Source: Pleurotus ostreatus/Saccharomyces cerevisiae fusant
Taxonomy: Eukaryota; Opisthokonta
Reading direction: 5' to 3'
Length of the DNA stretch: 18,917 nucleotides
Assembly (NCBI GenBank): GCA_024196135.1
Contig: JAMQCK010000620.1
Location: 1-18,917 of the forward strand
Numbering within the stretch: the first letter of the stretch is position 1; every line of letters begins with the position of its first letter. Under the pieces are notes generated by a model. The model made no database searches. It was not told the origin of the DNA and saw only the letters and a list, made by a program, of their open reading frames with translations. The translations under genes were made by a program, and so were the position numbers. Positions 1 through 8,604 of this stretch are shown here, one piece after another.

Positions 1-1035
1 GTCTCCACCCCACCCACCGCGAGGCTGTTCGCTTTGCTGGCGCAGACCTTCCCGAAAGCGACAGATACAGTGGAGGATCGAGACCCGGCGACTTGGGACT
101 ATAAGAAGCTCCATCACTATCTGACAACCGCGACGCGCGAAACAGATCCAGATCCAACGTTCGTCGCCAACATCCGGAAGTGCATCCTCCCCCGCTCCGA
201 GCTCATCTGGGAGCGCATTAAGGGCGCGCTGGGTGTGCCCCCGGAGCTTGACCATGACGACCCTGCGGAGGCTTCTGATCTCTCATCGGATGAGGGTATG
301 AAGGCCCGTGGCCACTGGGAGGGGTGGGACACTGCGTGGGATTCGCCGGTCGTTGAGCGCAAGCAGTACTTTGCGGCGGGAGACGCGGCGTCGCCGACAC
401 CCCAGGGTGCTTCTCCGGGCGCGCCCGTGACGATCACGACGCAGTCGGCTTCTCCGCCAGTCGAGGATGGATTCACGAGCAGCAGTGATGACGAGCTCGA
501 CTCGTCGCTCACTGTTGAGACGCTGGTGGCGTCGGGCTCGCCGACGCCCATTTCTCCGCGGTCGCCCGGCCTGGGCCTCATCTCTGAGGCGGACGAGGAG
601 GAGCTGAACGAGGCGGCAGACGCGAGTCCGCCGGCGCAGGAGCCCATCGCCGGCCTCCGGTTCCGCACGAACTCGTCCAACGCGCCGACCTCACCCGCGC
701 GCATGTCATCGTCGATCCTCTCCAGCTTGCCCTCCACATTCTCCGACACCTCGGTCTCCTCCCTCAGCGACGGCCTCGGGCGCAGCTTCACCTCGACACA
801 CTCCCTCTCGCGCTCGCCCGGCAGCGCGCTGTCGTACTCGCCGGAGACGCCGCCGCCGTCCATCGGCAAGCGGCTGGCGCACCGCAGCAGCTTCGGCAGC
901 TTCGCGAGCATCCACAGCATCTCGCTCAGCGATCGGGGGAGCATAGGCGGCGATGGGGGCTATGGGGGCTTGGAGCGCAAGGCCCCGCTGTTCGTCAGCA
1001 GCTTCGCGGGCATGGGCGCGCGCAGGCGAGGCTAA
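1..1035 (+). CDS. 3' part of an unrecognised Ser/Pro-rich protein (5' end outside window)
   Basis: The frame is open from base 1 to the TAA at 1033-1035 (344 codons) and has no convincing ATG near its left end, so this is the 3' portion of a larger gene. The first ~80 residues look folded, with a charged helical stretch around WDYKKLHHYLTTATRE and then ERIKGALGVPPELD. After that the protein becomes low-complexity: Ser/Pro-rich clusters (SPTPQGASPGAP, SSSDDELDSS, SLPSTFSDTSVSSLSD) typical of a disordered, phosphorylatable tail, ending in GMGARRRG. An acceptor-like CAG at about 43-45 means that the first 45 bases could be intron rather than exon. I do not recognise the family. Third-codon positions are GC-rich, as in the other genes here. 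It is convergent with the oxidase gene beyond NNF1. Confidence 0.72.
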   Translation, partial: VSTPPTARLFALLAQTFPKATDTVEDRDPATWDYKKLHHYLTTATRETDPDPTFVANIRKCILPRSELIWERIKGALGVPPELDHDDPAEASDLSSDEGMKARGHWEGWDTAWDSPVVERKQYFAAGDAASPTPQGASPGAPVTITTQSASPPVEDGFTSSSDDELDSSLTVETLVASGSPTPISPRSPGLGLISEADEEELNEAADASPPAQEPIAGLRFRTNSSNAPTSPARMSSSILSSLPSTFSDTSVSSLSDGLGRSFTSTHSLSRSPGSALSYSPETPPPSIGKRLAHRSSFGSFASIHSISLSDRGSIGGDGGYGGLERKAPLFVSSFAGMGARRRG

Positions 1036-2572
1036 GCCTTTCACAGGTTCGTTCGTCTCTTGGGGCTTCTTGGCTCACCGTGGATCTCTTAGCTGACACG
1101 CTTGACAGATTCACTCCATGCATTCATCCTGTAATATCGCATTCATACACGCGAACTTTCTCTCCCCACTCTCTTCAAGGACTGTAGATATGTGTACAAT
1201 ACCGGAGGTGTTTCTGCGCGTCCCTCAAGGCAAAATGTAGTATAAGGGCTTGGTACTGGTATCATGTGTGTCTTTTTGTTTGTAATTGGTATGGAAGCTG
1301 TGCTTTCCGTGGTCAGACTTGTTGATTGCCAACGTCGTCCAAGACAGGGTTCTTTTGTTGCGATGTAGGTAAGGATTGGTCCTGTGTTATCAGACAGGGT
1401 GGCAATGCAGCTCGATTGGCCGTGCGTTCGCGCGCTCCGTAGTCCTGCATCGCTCAGCTGAGTAGCCGGTGTCAGGGTCGGTGGTAGGCCGCAGTCTACG
1501 AGTCGTCAGCTGGCAGAGCTTTGGACAGGAATTGCTGCGCGAGGGACGTCACTGTGAGGTCCCATGAGTGCTCGCCTGTTCGCCTTCCTCCGTCTTATCC
1601 CTTCGATCCCTTGCGCATAGGGTGGAAGAGTGGCGAGGGTGGCGATTGCCAGCATCCCAATCCATTCAGCGATACTTGGCCAATGTATTCAGTGATCCCG
1701 CGGCAACCCTATCCTTCCATTCATCCTCGCCTACGGCCTTCGCCGCTGTGCTTGAACTTGAACGTTCGTGCGACGTCCGAGTGTCATCATGACTCTGCCT
1801 TCGCGGGTTCATACCGGGCTTCTGTAGGCTTGCGCCATGGCTTCGGTAGCTTCGCGAAGTTGAGAAGGTACGTCGACAACTTAGTCCGCGTCTATTGTGG
1901 CTCTTGGGGCTCCAGAACAGCTGTCAGTGCGCGTGCAGTGGGGACCCAAGCCAGTTTGAAGATAGTGCTACTTCGCGGATTGCCGCCATTTCGCATGCTG
2001 TACAAGCCTTTGGAGCGAGCGGTCACCAAAACACGCGGAGCGCGACGCTCCGGCACCCATGGAGTGGAAACTACACGCGTAGTGGAACGCTACTCGTGTA
2101 CCTGCGTCAAGCGGCGTAGCTCACATGAGCAAGACTGTATTGAATGGTGCGCCACCCTCCACTCACCCACAGATGCCGCGCCAAAGCGTCCTGACGGGGC
2201 GGCTTTCCAGGGGGTTCCCGCATTCGCCGAAGTTCGAATATCAACATGCACGTGAAAAATCAGGTGACATTCATGGGTTCGAATCCTGCTGACGCCACGC
2301 ACTTTAGGTGTGGGCTGCTTGACGCGCGCACCCCGCCATACCCAGGTCAGGTACTCGTATCACTAGAGCACAATTTCACGTATCTCTTGATGTGTAGACA
2401 GGAATTCCACGATCTTCGGACGCTTTATGATTGTGTATTGTTGTGTGTCCAGTGGCTGTGCCATTTGTATCGTCCGTCTCTAAAAGGAAAGTGCCAAACT
2501 TGAACATAACCGTGACTGCCGAGTGCCACCGACGTTCATAGCACGCGATAACGACCGTACGAAACCCCTACG
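1036..2572. other. 1.5-kb stretch with no supported gene
   Basis: The left ~200 bases should be the 3' UTR of the upstream gene. The rest is less GC-rich. The longest open frame (1521-2255, +) starts at TTG and has a composition unlike a protein. I looked for exon chains like the one in NNF1 and found none. The right end must hold the NNF1 promoter, but no clear TATA box is seen. The one structured element is a tRNA-like signal at 2103-2297, listed separately. Confidence 0.5.
2103..2297 (+). other. Split tRNA-like / Pol III promoter-like signal, probably a relic
   Basis: An A-box-like sequence TAGCTCACATGAGC (2117-2130) runs into GCAAGACTGTA (2129-2139), which resembles the D-arm to anticodon-arm junction of a tyrosine tRNA. 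A perfect B-box GGTTCGAATCC lies at 2276-2286, followed by TGACGCC plus A at 2290-2297. GCGTCA (2104-2109) could pair with TGACGC (2290-2295). Against a working tRNA: the A-B distance is ~150 nt, the T stem has a mismatch and two wobbles, the D-loop is too short, 7 extra bases lie between the pairing block and TA8-9, and no T4 terminator follows. A decayed intron-containing tRNA, a SINE head or chance all remain possible. Confidence 0.25.
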
Positions 2573-3502
2573 ATGGACAGAAACTCTAAAGCGAGTCGCC
2601 GCTGGATTCACTTCCACTCAGCCCTGCAACTTGCCGTCTCGCGCGCGTCGCATAAGTGGACGTCAGTACGCGTTGCCTGTCGACTAGCAGTCGCTCACGT
2701 CCGTTCAGTTTTGAAGAATTCGCGCTATGCTTTCCCGAGTTCATCGAACAGGACAGGGATACCGCGTCCCAGCTGTTCAACCGCACGTCTGATTACATCG
2801 AGAGTCAGATATCGGTACGCGCCAGTTTCCCTTTGTCTGGGTGGTGGGTTCTGATAGATGGACGTCAGAGGATGGTTGAGGACATATGCAAAGAGCATGA
2901 TATGCAGACCAGCATAGACACACTACATCGGTATGCGATCTCCCTTATACCGTCTGAACAATTTCCTCAACGTCCATCCAGCATCGTGAATGAAGCCAAG
3001 GAACGAGACCAGGCGCTCGCAGCGACAGGTACGCATTCCCATATAGAACCACCTATGGCTCTGCTAGAGCGAACCGTGACCTAGGTCAACCCCCGCCTCC
3101 TGATGTATGGTCTTCGTCGACCACCCCGCGCAATGCTATCGCCGCGCGAACGGTACCTTTGCTGCGACAGCATCGCGACCAGCTAAAGGTCATGCTGGAT
3201 GAGGTGCGCTCGTAGGTATTCTCGATAGTCGACTGAATCAACCTTTCCATGTAGCAACGAGCGAGGAACGCCCAAATGTTGCGAGTAGTGGCGGAAAATC
3301 GCGCTGCGGCGGAGGTCGCAGATCGTCAAGTGCATGAGATCATGGACGCCATAGAGAAGGTGAGTATATTCTCGCTGTGGACTAGTAGTCAACTGAGAGG
3401 TGGATACAGGTCATAGCCGAATTTGAGAGGCTTCCAGTCGAGACCCTTGATTCCTGGGCGGTCACCGTGCACGAAGCTGTACAAGGTCGCCCTTCGCCTT
3501 GA
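2573..3502 (+). CDS. NNF1: NNF1/PMF1-like kinetochore MIND complex subunit, seven exons
   Basis: Exons are 2573-2661, 2709-2814, 2869-2930, 2982-3028, 3085-3203, 3255-3359 and 3410-3502. All six introns are GT-AG and 47-56 nt long, every phase joins, and the total is 621 nt (206 aa). Yeast Nnf1 and human PMF1 are also about 200 aa. The product begins with RRWIHFHSALQLAV, then KWTFEEFALCFPEF (residues 28-41), SDYIESQI, CKEHDMQTSIDTLH, DVW...RTVPLL (108-128), a coiled-coil-like helix (DEQRARNAQMLRVVAENRAA) and a tail with LETLDSW-like spacing. This is the domain order of the Nnf1 family, which acts in the Mis12/MIND complex that links centromeric chromatin to Ndc80. Recognition is by pattern, not by search. 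The ATG at 2573 is the first in frame; a further 5' exon cannot be excluded. The stop lies 107 bp from that of the convergent oxidase gene. Confidence 0.8.
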
Positions 3503-3609
3503 TCGATACCTATACCAGCATTTGTACTGTACACTGATTGTTTCGATGTCCGCAGTGAGTTCACTGGTTCAGAGCGAGTTTATTGGTCGCAAGCACGGCG
3601 CGAATACGC

Positions 3610-5381
3610 TCACTTCATCGAGACGGCAACATAACCCTTCGAGTCCGCCCACGCCTCGTCCCATCCCAGCCCACTATGATCCCAACCTCGCTTCTCCTCG
3701 CCCCTGCTGACCCACCCCAGGCCATCCAGCATCACCGTCGCCGCGCGCAAGAACAACGTCCCATCGACACCCACCACACCAAGATCATCCTCCGTCTCGT
3801 ACAGCTGCGCACCATAATAAAGCGAGCGTGCCACCTTCGAGACATGCGGCTCCGGGTGGTGGATGGCGTTGTCGATGATCGTGGACCAGCCGCCTGGCGT
3901 ATGCTGAGTCGAGAACGAGTTACTCCCTGTCAGCGCGCCATTCGCGTCAGAACGGGGACCGCCGAGCAACTTATCCTGCTCATTGTCGAATGTCACAGGC
4001 CTTGCGTATAGCGCCGCAACATCCGGCTTGGGACGCCCCCGCATGATCGTCGTCATCAGCATCATCCGCACAAGGAGGTGCAGCAGGCGCGCCTGGTACA
4101 CGGGATCGCGCGCCACAGCAAGTAGCGGGCGGATGAACGTGCCCGCCGTCACCAGATGCATGAGGTGGAAGTCCACTAGGGGCGGGCGACCTTGAGCATC
4201 CCGACGAAGGCCGGTGCCGGCGAGTAAGAGTGTCCCCTGAACGATAATCTCCTTCATCTTGTGCTCGAGGTCAGCGGCGAACGCGGCGGTGTCCTCGACG
4301 GGCGGGAACGTCCACCGGTTGGCAAGGTCGAGGACGGCGCGCAAACGCGCTGAGTCGGCGAAGAACTCGTCGATGCGCTGCAGTGTCGCGGCGTACGTTG
4401 GGTCTTTGTTATATGGTCCAGGCTTGAGGACGTCGGAGGCATAGAGTTCGTTGAAGAGAGCGTTTAGCGTCGCAGATGGCTTCGATGTGAATGTCACGCT
4501 GGGATCGCCAGAGGGCAAGTCCGCGAGATACTCGACCGGATAATCAGGGACGTGGACGGCTGTAAGGGCGAGACCCATGGCCGTGAGGTAGTCCTGCTTG
4601 AACTCGACGCCAAACTGCGCGCGCGCAATGTGAGCATCATGCCAATACTTCCAAAGACCTGACTTACGCCAGTTTGAATCCACGGATGCAGCCTGCAGTC
4701 CGCGTCAATTTCCCATTACTCCACGCCTGAGTCCGGCACTTACAGACCGCTCACAAACCGCGCCAGCATCACCGTCCCGTTCCCATTAGCCGCAGGGGAG
4801 AATATATAACGCTCGATGGTGGCCTGCGCGCCATGATCCGCGATCTGCTCGCCGAAGAACCTGAGGTATGCGACGTAGGCTCTGTAATTCGACGTCAATG
4901 GTCTTTGCCTGGCACCCTGTTCAGTGAATGGGGGAAGACGCGTACTCCTCCTGCCCCAGCGCAGACGTCCAATTCTCCTCCGTCAGTTGAGGAATCTTGT
5001 CCTCCGGCCCTTGCACGATAGGACGCTGCGATGCGGACTCAACCTCGTAGATGTCTTTCAGGAGGCTCGCTGACGCGCCCAGGTCGTATGCGGAGAGAAG
5101 GCTGTGGAGGTAAATGAGTGAGCGCCAGGTGGCACGCGCGTGCGGAATATAATAGCGCGCGGAAGGAAGGCACGGTCAGCTCGCGAGAGAAAGGGAGCTC
5201 ACTGGTGCGAGAGATGGTTGTGGAAGCCCTTGTTGTTGAAGTAGCAGTGATGCTTCTCGTAGTCTGCCAGCAGGTTTTGTTGAGTGGCCTTGGCAGCGGC
5301 AGGTGTAGCACCCGGCACGTTGACCAGGCCCTTACGGAGGGTAGGGCTCGTGTGGAAGGGATGTACTACTGTGGAAGACAT
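3610..5381 (-). CDS. Questin oxidase-like / AflY-family (DUF4243) oxidoreductase
   Basis: Exons (transcription order) are 5203-5381, 4946-5101, 4744-4881, 4668-4692 and 3610-4614. The introns are GT-AG (101, 64, 51, 53 nt), and the total is 1503 nt (500 aa). Family marks are HHCYFNNKGFHNHLSHH (residues 44-60), AYDLGAS, an HP-x-I-x-x-G-F-G-x-EF block (HPWIQTGFGVEF, 160-171), DFHLMHLVT (314-322) and the closing Trp-rich GWDEAW. Members include AflY of aflatoxin biosynthesis and questin oxidase (GedK-type), proposed Baeyer-Villiger-type ring-opening oxidases acting on polyketide anthraquinones; most basidiomycete copies have no known substrate. The 25-nt fourth exon holds part of the conserved block. 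No signal peptide is seen, so a cytosolic enzyme is likely. The usual second His of HPxIH is Gln164 here. It is followed upstream on the same strand by the epoxide hydrolase. Confidence 0.85.
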
Positions 5382-5438
5382 GGCTGAGTCGAAGAACGGC
5401 GGGTGAATGTGTGTTCCTCAAGCCCAAGGCAAGCGAGG

Positions 5439-5447
5439 GTTATATAG
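5439..5447 (-). promoter_or_regulatory. TATA box of the oxidase-like gene
   Basis: The minus strand reads CTATATAAC here, about 60 bp upstream of the ATG at 5381. The position and sequence fit a Pol II TATA box. Confidence 0.6.
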
Positions 5448-5853
5448 GTCGTTCCGGGCTGGGCCATCGTCTTTGTCATACGAGGATGACCCGGTCGACT
5501 GAGAAGCAGGCATGTGATGTTGAGTGAGCGGGTGACCGTCTTACTGAATGCATAGAAGAAGCATAACGGGTCAGGTCTGCGTGGGTGCGTGACAACCTAC
5601 ATGCTCGAGTAACGGTCAGAATTTACCCGCTTATGGCAGAGGCGTTGGTGCACACTCACACCCTTCACGACCAAAAGCTGCGCGTCATTCCGGCCGAAGA
5701 GTCTGCTTGCGGCACTGTTGCTTGAAAATCCGACATGCTTCATCGAGCTATTCTACATTGTTACATCTGAAGACAAGAGACTTTTTAGCCAAGCTGTTCA
5801 CGTACAGTACCGGGACCTCGCACACGTACATTACACGATTCATTTTCCCTCCC
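5448..5853. other. Intergenic: oxidase promoter and epoxide hydrolase 3' end
   Basis: About 400 bp between the stop of the epoxide hydrolase (5854) and the oxidase TATA box. It should hold the hydrolase 3' UTR and the upstream promoter of the oxidase. I see no exon chain, tRNA or repeat in it. Confidence 0.5.
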
Positions 5854-7982
5854 TCAGTACCCATCCTTCCCCTCCACCACCCCATACGCCGGCCCGCCCT
5901 TCGCGTACATCTTCCGCAGGTCGCCAGCGAGGATCTCAGGGACCTCGTACGCGGCGAAGTGCCCGCCCTTGTCGTGCTTCTCCTCGAAGACGACGGTGCC
6001 GAGGAGATTGCGGATGCTGGGGAGGGGGTCAGTATAGGTGTTACGGGACGCGACCTCAGCGGCAGATGAAGCACACGATGTGGCAGGAGTCGCGCCTTCC
6101 TCGCGAGCCGCGCCTTCTTCACGAGAGGCGCTATCCTCACGAGAGGCGCTATCCTCGCAGGATCCAGGTCCATCACTCTCCACAAGAACAAGAAAACGAG
6201 CACTCCACACAGAAAGAAACGACTCACGGCTTCGGCGAAATCGCGATCTCCCCCGGCAGGATCGTGAAGCCCAGCGGGATCGGGCTCGGCGGGGGCGGCG
6301 CCTGGCCCGCCGCCGCCGCCTTCGCGATCGCGGAGAAGGACTCGTAGTAGATGCGGAAGGACGCGGTGGGACCGGCGCGGGAGAACCAGTAGATGGAGAT
6401 CCAGGTGAGGACTGGGAGGGGGGTTAGTAAGGGTTTGGGTGGTGGTAGGGAGGGTTAGGGAGAGGGTGGGGAGGGTGCGGTTGGGTGAGAGGGTACGAGG
6501 AAGGGGAGGTGGGGGGCGAATGTAGGGTGAGGTGGATGTGAGGGAGCGGGGGCCATGTCAACGCACCCTCATCATCCGTCCAAGGATAGTTGTGCGTCCA
6601 CGACACGAGCTTCTCGTAGATCCACGCCAGCAGCCCGACGGGCGAGTCGGTCATGGCGTAGCCGAGGGTTTGGGGCTTGGCTGAGGGAGTTGTTAGCCGA
6701 CTGAAGATCTTTCACGGAGGAAACAAGAGAAGGTAGAGGTCGCATTGAGAAATCGAGGATGATGAAGAACTATCAAATCTACAAGAGCAGAACCCCAAAC
6801 ACTCACTCGACTGCAGCCGCATATACGCGCCCTCCTTCTCGCGCCACTGCAGGCCCAGCTTGGCCTGCTCCTGCTCTTCGGGCGTGAGCTGGACGTTGGG
6901 CGGGTCGGGGCCGAAGGAGCTGGAGAAAAGTCAGTTTGTGATGGACCATACATAGATGTGAGGCGTCGCATCGCATTCGCCGCAACGCAAGCCTCGCGAG
7001 CGAGCTCGAAGGACTTCTTGCGAATGCCTCTGACGGCATATTTGCGGTAGAGCTCGAGGACACTTACGTGGGCATGTTAGTGTGCCAGGCCTTGACGTGC
7101 TTGACGCCGTAGACTGTGGACATGTAGCGTGTGATCTGCAAGGCGTGAAGTTCAGAAGGGGGTGAAGGTCAAAGGTCAGAAGTCTTCTTGAATACAGTCG
7201 AGGAAGCACAGACGGACCCCAGCGCCCCAGTCGCCCCCCTGGGTGACTAATGGTACGGTCAGTAAGGAGCCGGAGATGATATACATTCAAGAGACTCACC
7301 ATACGTCTCATACCCAAGCGCCAGCATCAGCTTGTGAGCCACCTGCGAAGCGTTAGCTTCTTCCAAGCGTAGATAAGCTGGTTCTCACCTCGCCGTATTG
7401 CGGAATGGCAAATCCCCGCTTATGCGGCTGCTCCGAGAAGCCAAAGCCAGGAAGACTGAGCGCGACGACATGGAAGCTCGGCTGCCCCTCCGCGCCCCCC
7501 GCCAGAAGCGGCGCGATCTTCCGTGCCTCGATGAAGCTGCCGGGCCCTGTGGATAGTCATCGATAAGCGCCCACCCCGACCCCGGAATCACATCCACGAC
7601 TCAAGCACTCTCAAGCATTGGATGGATGGATGCATGAAGATTAACACTAATCACGACACGCACAGCCATGCACGAACAGCAGCGGGATCGCGCTCGCCTT
7701 GGCGCTCTTGACATGCACGTAGTGCACGTTGAGCGACCCGTGTCCGTCGACGGTGATGTCGCGCGTGAACTGGGGGAGGTCCGCGTTGAGCGCGGCCTCC
7801 TGCTTGCGCCAGTCGAACCCGCTGCGCCAGTGCGCGACGAGGCGCTTGATGTCGGCGAGGGGGGAGCCGTAGTCGCGGCCCGCGTCCTCGAGCTCGTCGG
7901 GGAAGATAGTGAGCTCGAGCTTCTTTTGGAGGAGCGCGAGACGGTCGTCGGGGATGGCGATCTTGAAGGGGGTCTCGGACAT
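5854..7982 (-). CDS. Microsomal-type epoxide hydrolase (EHN domain, alpha/beta hydrolase)
   Basis: Nine exons: 7664-7982, 7389-7546, 7300-7342, 7218-7246, 7068-7135, 6807-6919, 6567-6680, 6228-6411 and 5854-6016. They join in frame to 1191 nt (396 aa), the usual family length. The N-terminal ~100 residues ([45 protein letters not shown]) are an EHN domain. HGWPGSF (105-111) is the HGxP oxyanion motif. GGDWG carries the nucleophile Asp179, LPGE gives the acid Glu336 (compare FPxE in mammalian EPHX1), and DKGGHFAA carries the base His362. The triad is complete, so it should hydrolyse epoxides to diols. No N-terminal membrane anchor is seen, unlike mammalian EPHX1. The intron 4 donor GTCCGT is weak but needed to reach ITRYM. 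Intron 8 carries an in-frame minisatellite (see its entry). The physiological substrate is unknown. Confidence 0.88.
6092..6163. repeat. 18-bp minisatellite, four copies, in the last intron of the epoxide hydrolase
   Basis: Units start at 6092, 6110, 6128 and 6146 (plus-strand GCGCCTTCCTCGCGAGCC, GCGCCTTCTTCACGAGAG, GCGCTATCCTCACGAGAG, then GCGCTATCCTCGCAGGAT). In the gene's sense direction the unit encodes hexapeptides [23 protein letters not shown] in the frame of the last exon. Confidence 0.9.
6412..6566. other. G-rich tract on the plus strand within intron 7 of the epoxide hydrolase
   Basis: Between 6414 and 6475 the plus strand has at least eight runs of three or more G separated by short loops (including GGGTTAGGG and AGGGTTAGGGAGAGGG), a quadruplex-capable pattern. 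Because the gene is on the minus strand, the transcript is C-rich there and the tract doubles as an extended polypyrimidine region before the acceptor at 6412. Confidence 0.6.
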
Positions 7983-8604
7983 GATGGGAGTGTCAAGTAG
8001 GGTGGTTGGGATGATGAGTGAAGGAGGCAAGACGCGTCGTCTTATAAAGGGTGTGCGTCCCCATGCTATATCGGGTCTTCCCAATCACGCACAGCCGTGG
8101 ATGCGAACCCACCTCGACTATGGCGAGCTGGTGAGCGCCTGATCACTGCGCGTCGTCCTTCCCCATTGCCAGAACCCCAGAGCAGCTGCACCTCGGTACA
8201 TCGTCCAGTGTTCTGGGAGACGGAAGCGCGTTCGAGTCCCCGGGAGTCTTGACACAAGAGGACTCAGAAGAATGAGAATTTCAGCAGAAACATAACCGGC
8301 ACCGGAGAGGTGGCAAGCAGCGATCGGAATGCGGATCCGTGGGTAAGTCCCGCGGGAGCGCACGTGCCGGGCCGCACGAACACGTGGAAGCGAAGATGTG
8401 GACCCACAACATTCGCTTGAAGTGCAGAGTTTGCAAGTACTGACTAGCGTCACGAATTGTATCCCCAACCGATCACTGTTCCAATATCTACTCGAAGCTC
8501 ATTAGTATGCGAGATGGGCCCATTAGTTGTGAGTCGTCCTAGTCGTGATATCGTTCCCATAGATGTGTTCAAGCGGCGGACAAGTCAGACATTGGGCGAC
8601 GTCT
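7983..8604. other. Intergenic: epoxide hydrolase promoter and decarboxylase 3' end
   Basis: About 620 bp between two minus-strand genes. It holds the hydrolase promoter with its TATA box and the 3' UTR of the decarboxylase gene. No further gene is recognised. Confidence 0.5.
8041..8049 (-). promoter_or_regulatory. TATA box of the epoxide hydrolase gene
   Basis: The minus strand reads CTTTATAAG, about 60 bp upstream of the ATG at 7982. This is the same spacing as for the neighbouring oxidase gene. Confidence 0.6.

Noticed and set aside
117..944. 275-codon open frame on the minus strand
   Set aside because: Antisense shadow of the Ser/Pro-rich plus-strand gene; its Ser/Glu runs mirror that low complexity.
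1521..2255. 244-codon open frame on the plus strand
   Set aside because: It starts at TTG, has an irregular composition rich in Cys, Arg and Ser, shows no domain, and lies in a region of lower GC. It was not accepted as a gene.
2090..2302. Minus-strand 70-codon frame containing RIRTHE
   Set aside because: That peptide commonly arises by translating the complement of a tRNA T-loop, so it points to the tRNA-like signal and not to a protein.
5854..7982. Epoxide hydrolase as a broken gene, because it appears as many short frames with stops
   Set aside because: All interruptions are removed by eight introns with consistent phases, and the catalytic Asp, Glu and His are intact.
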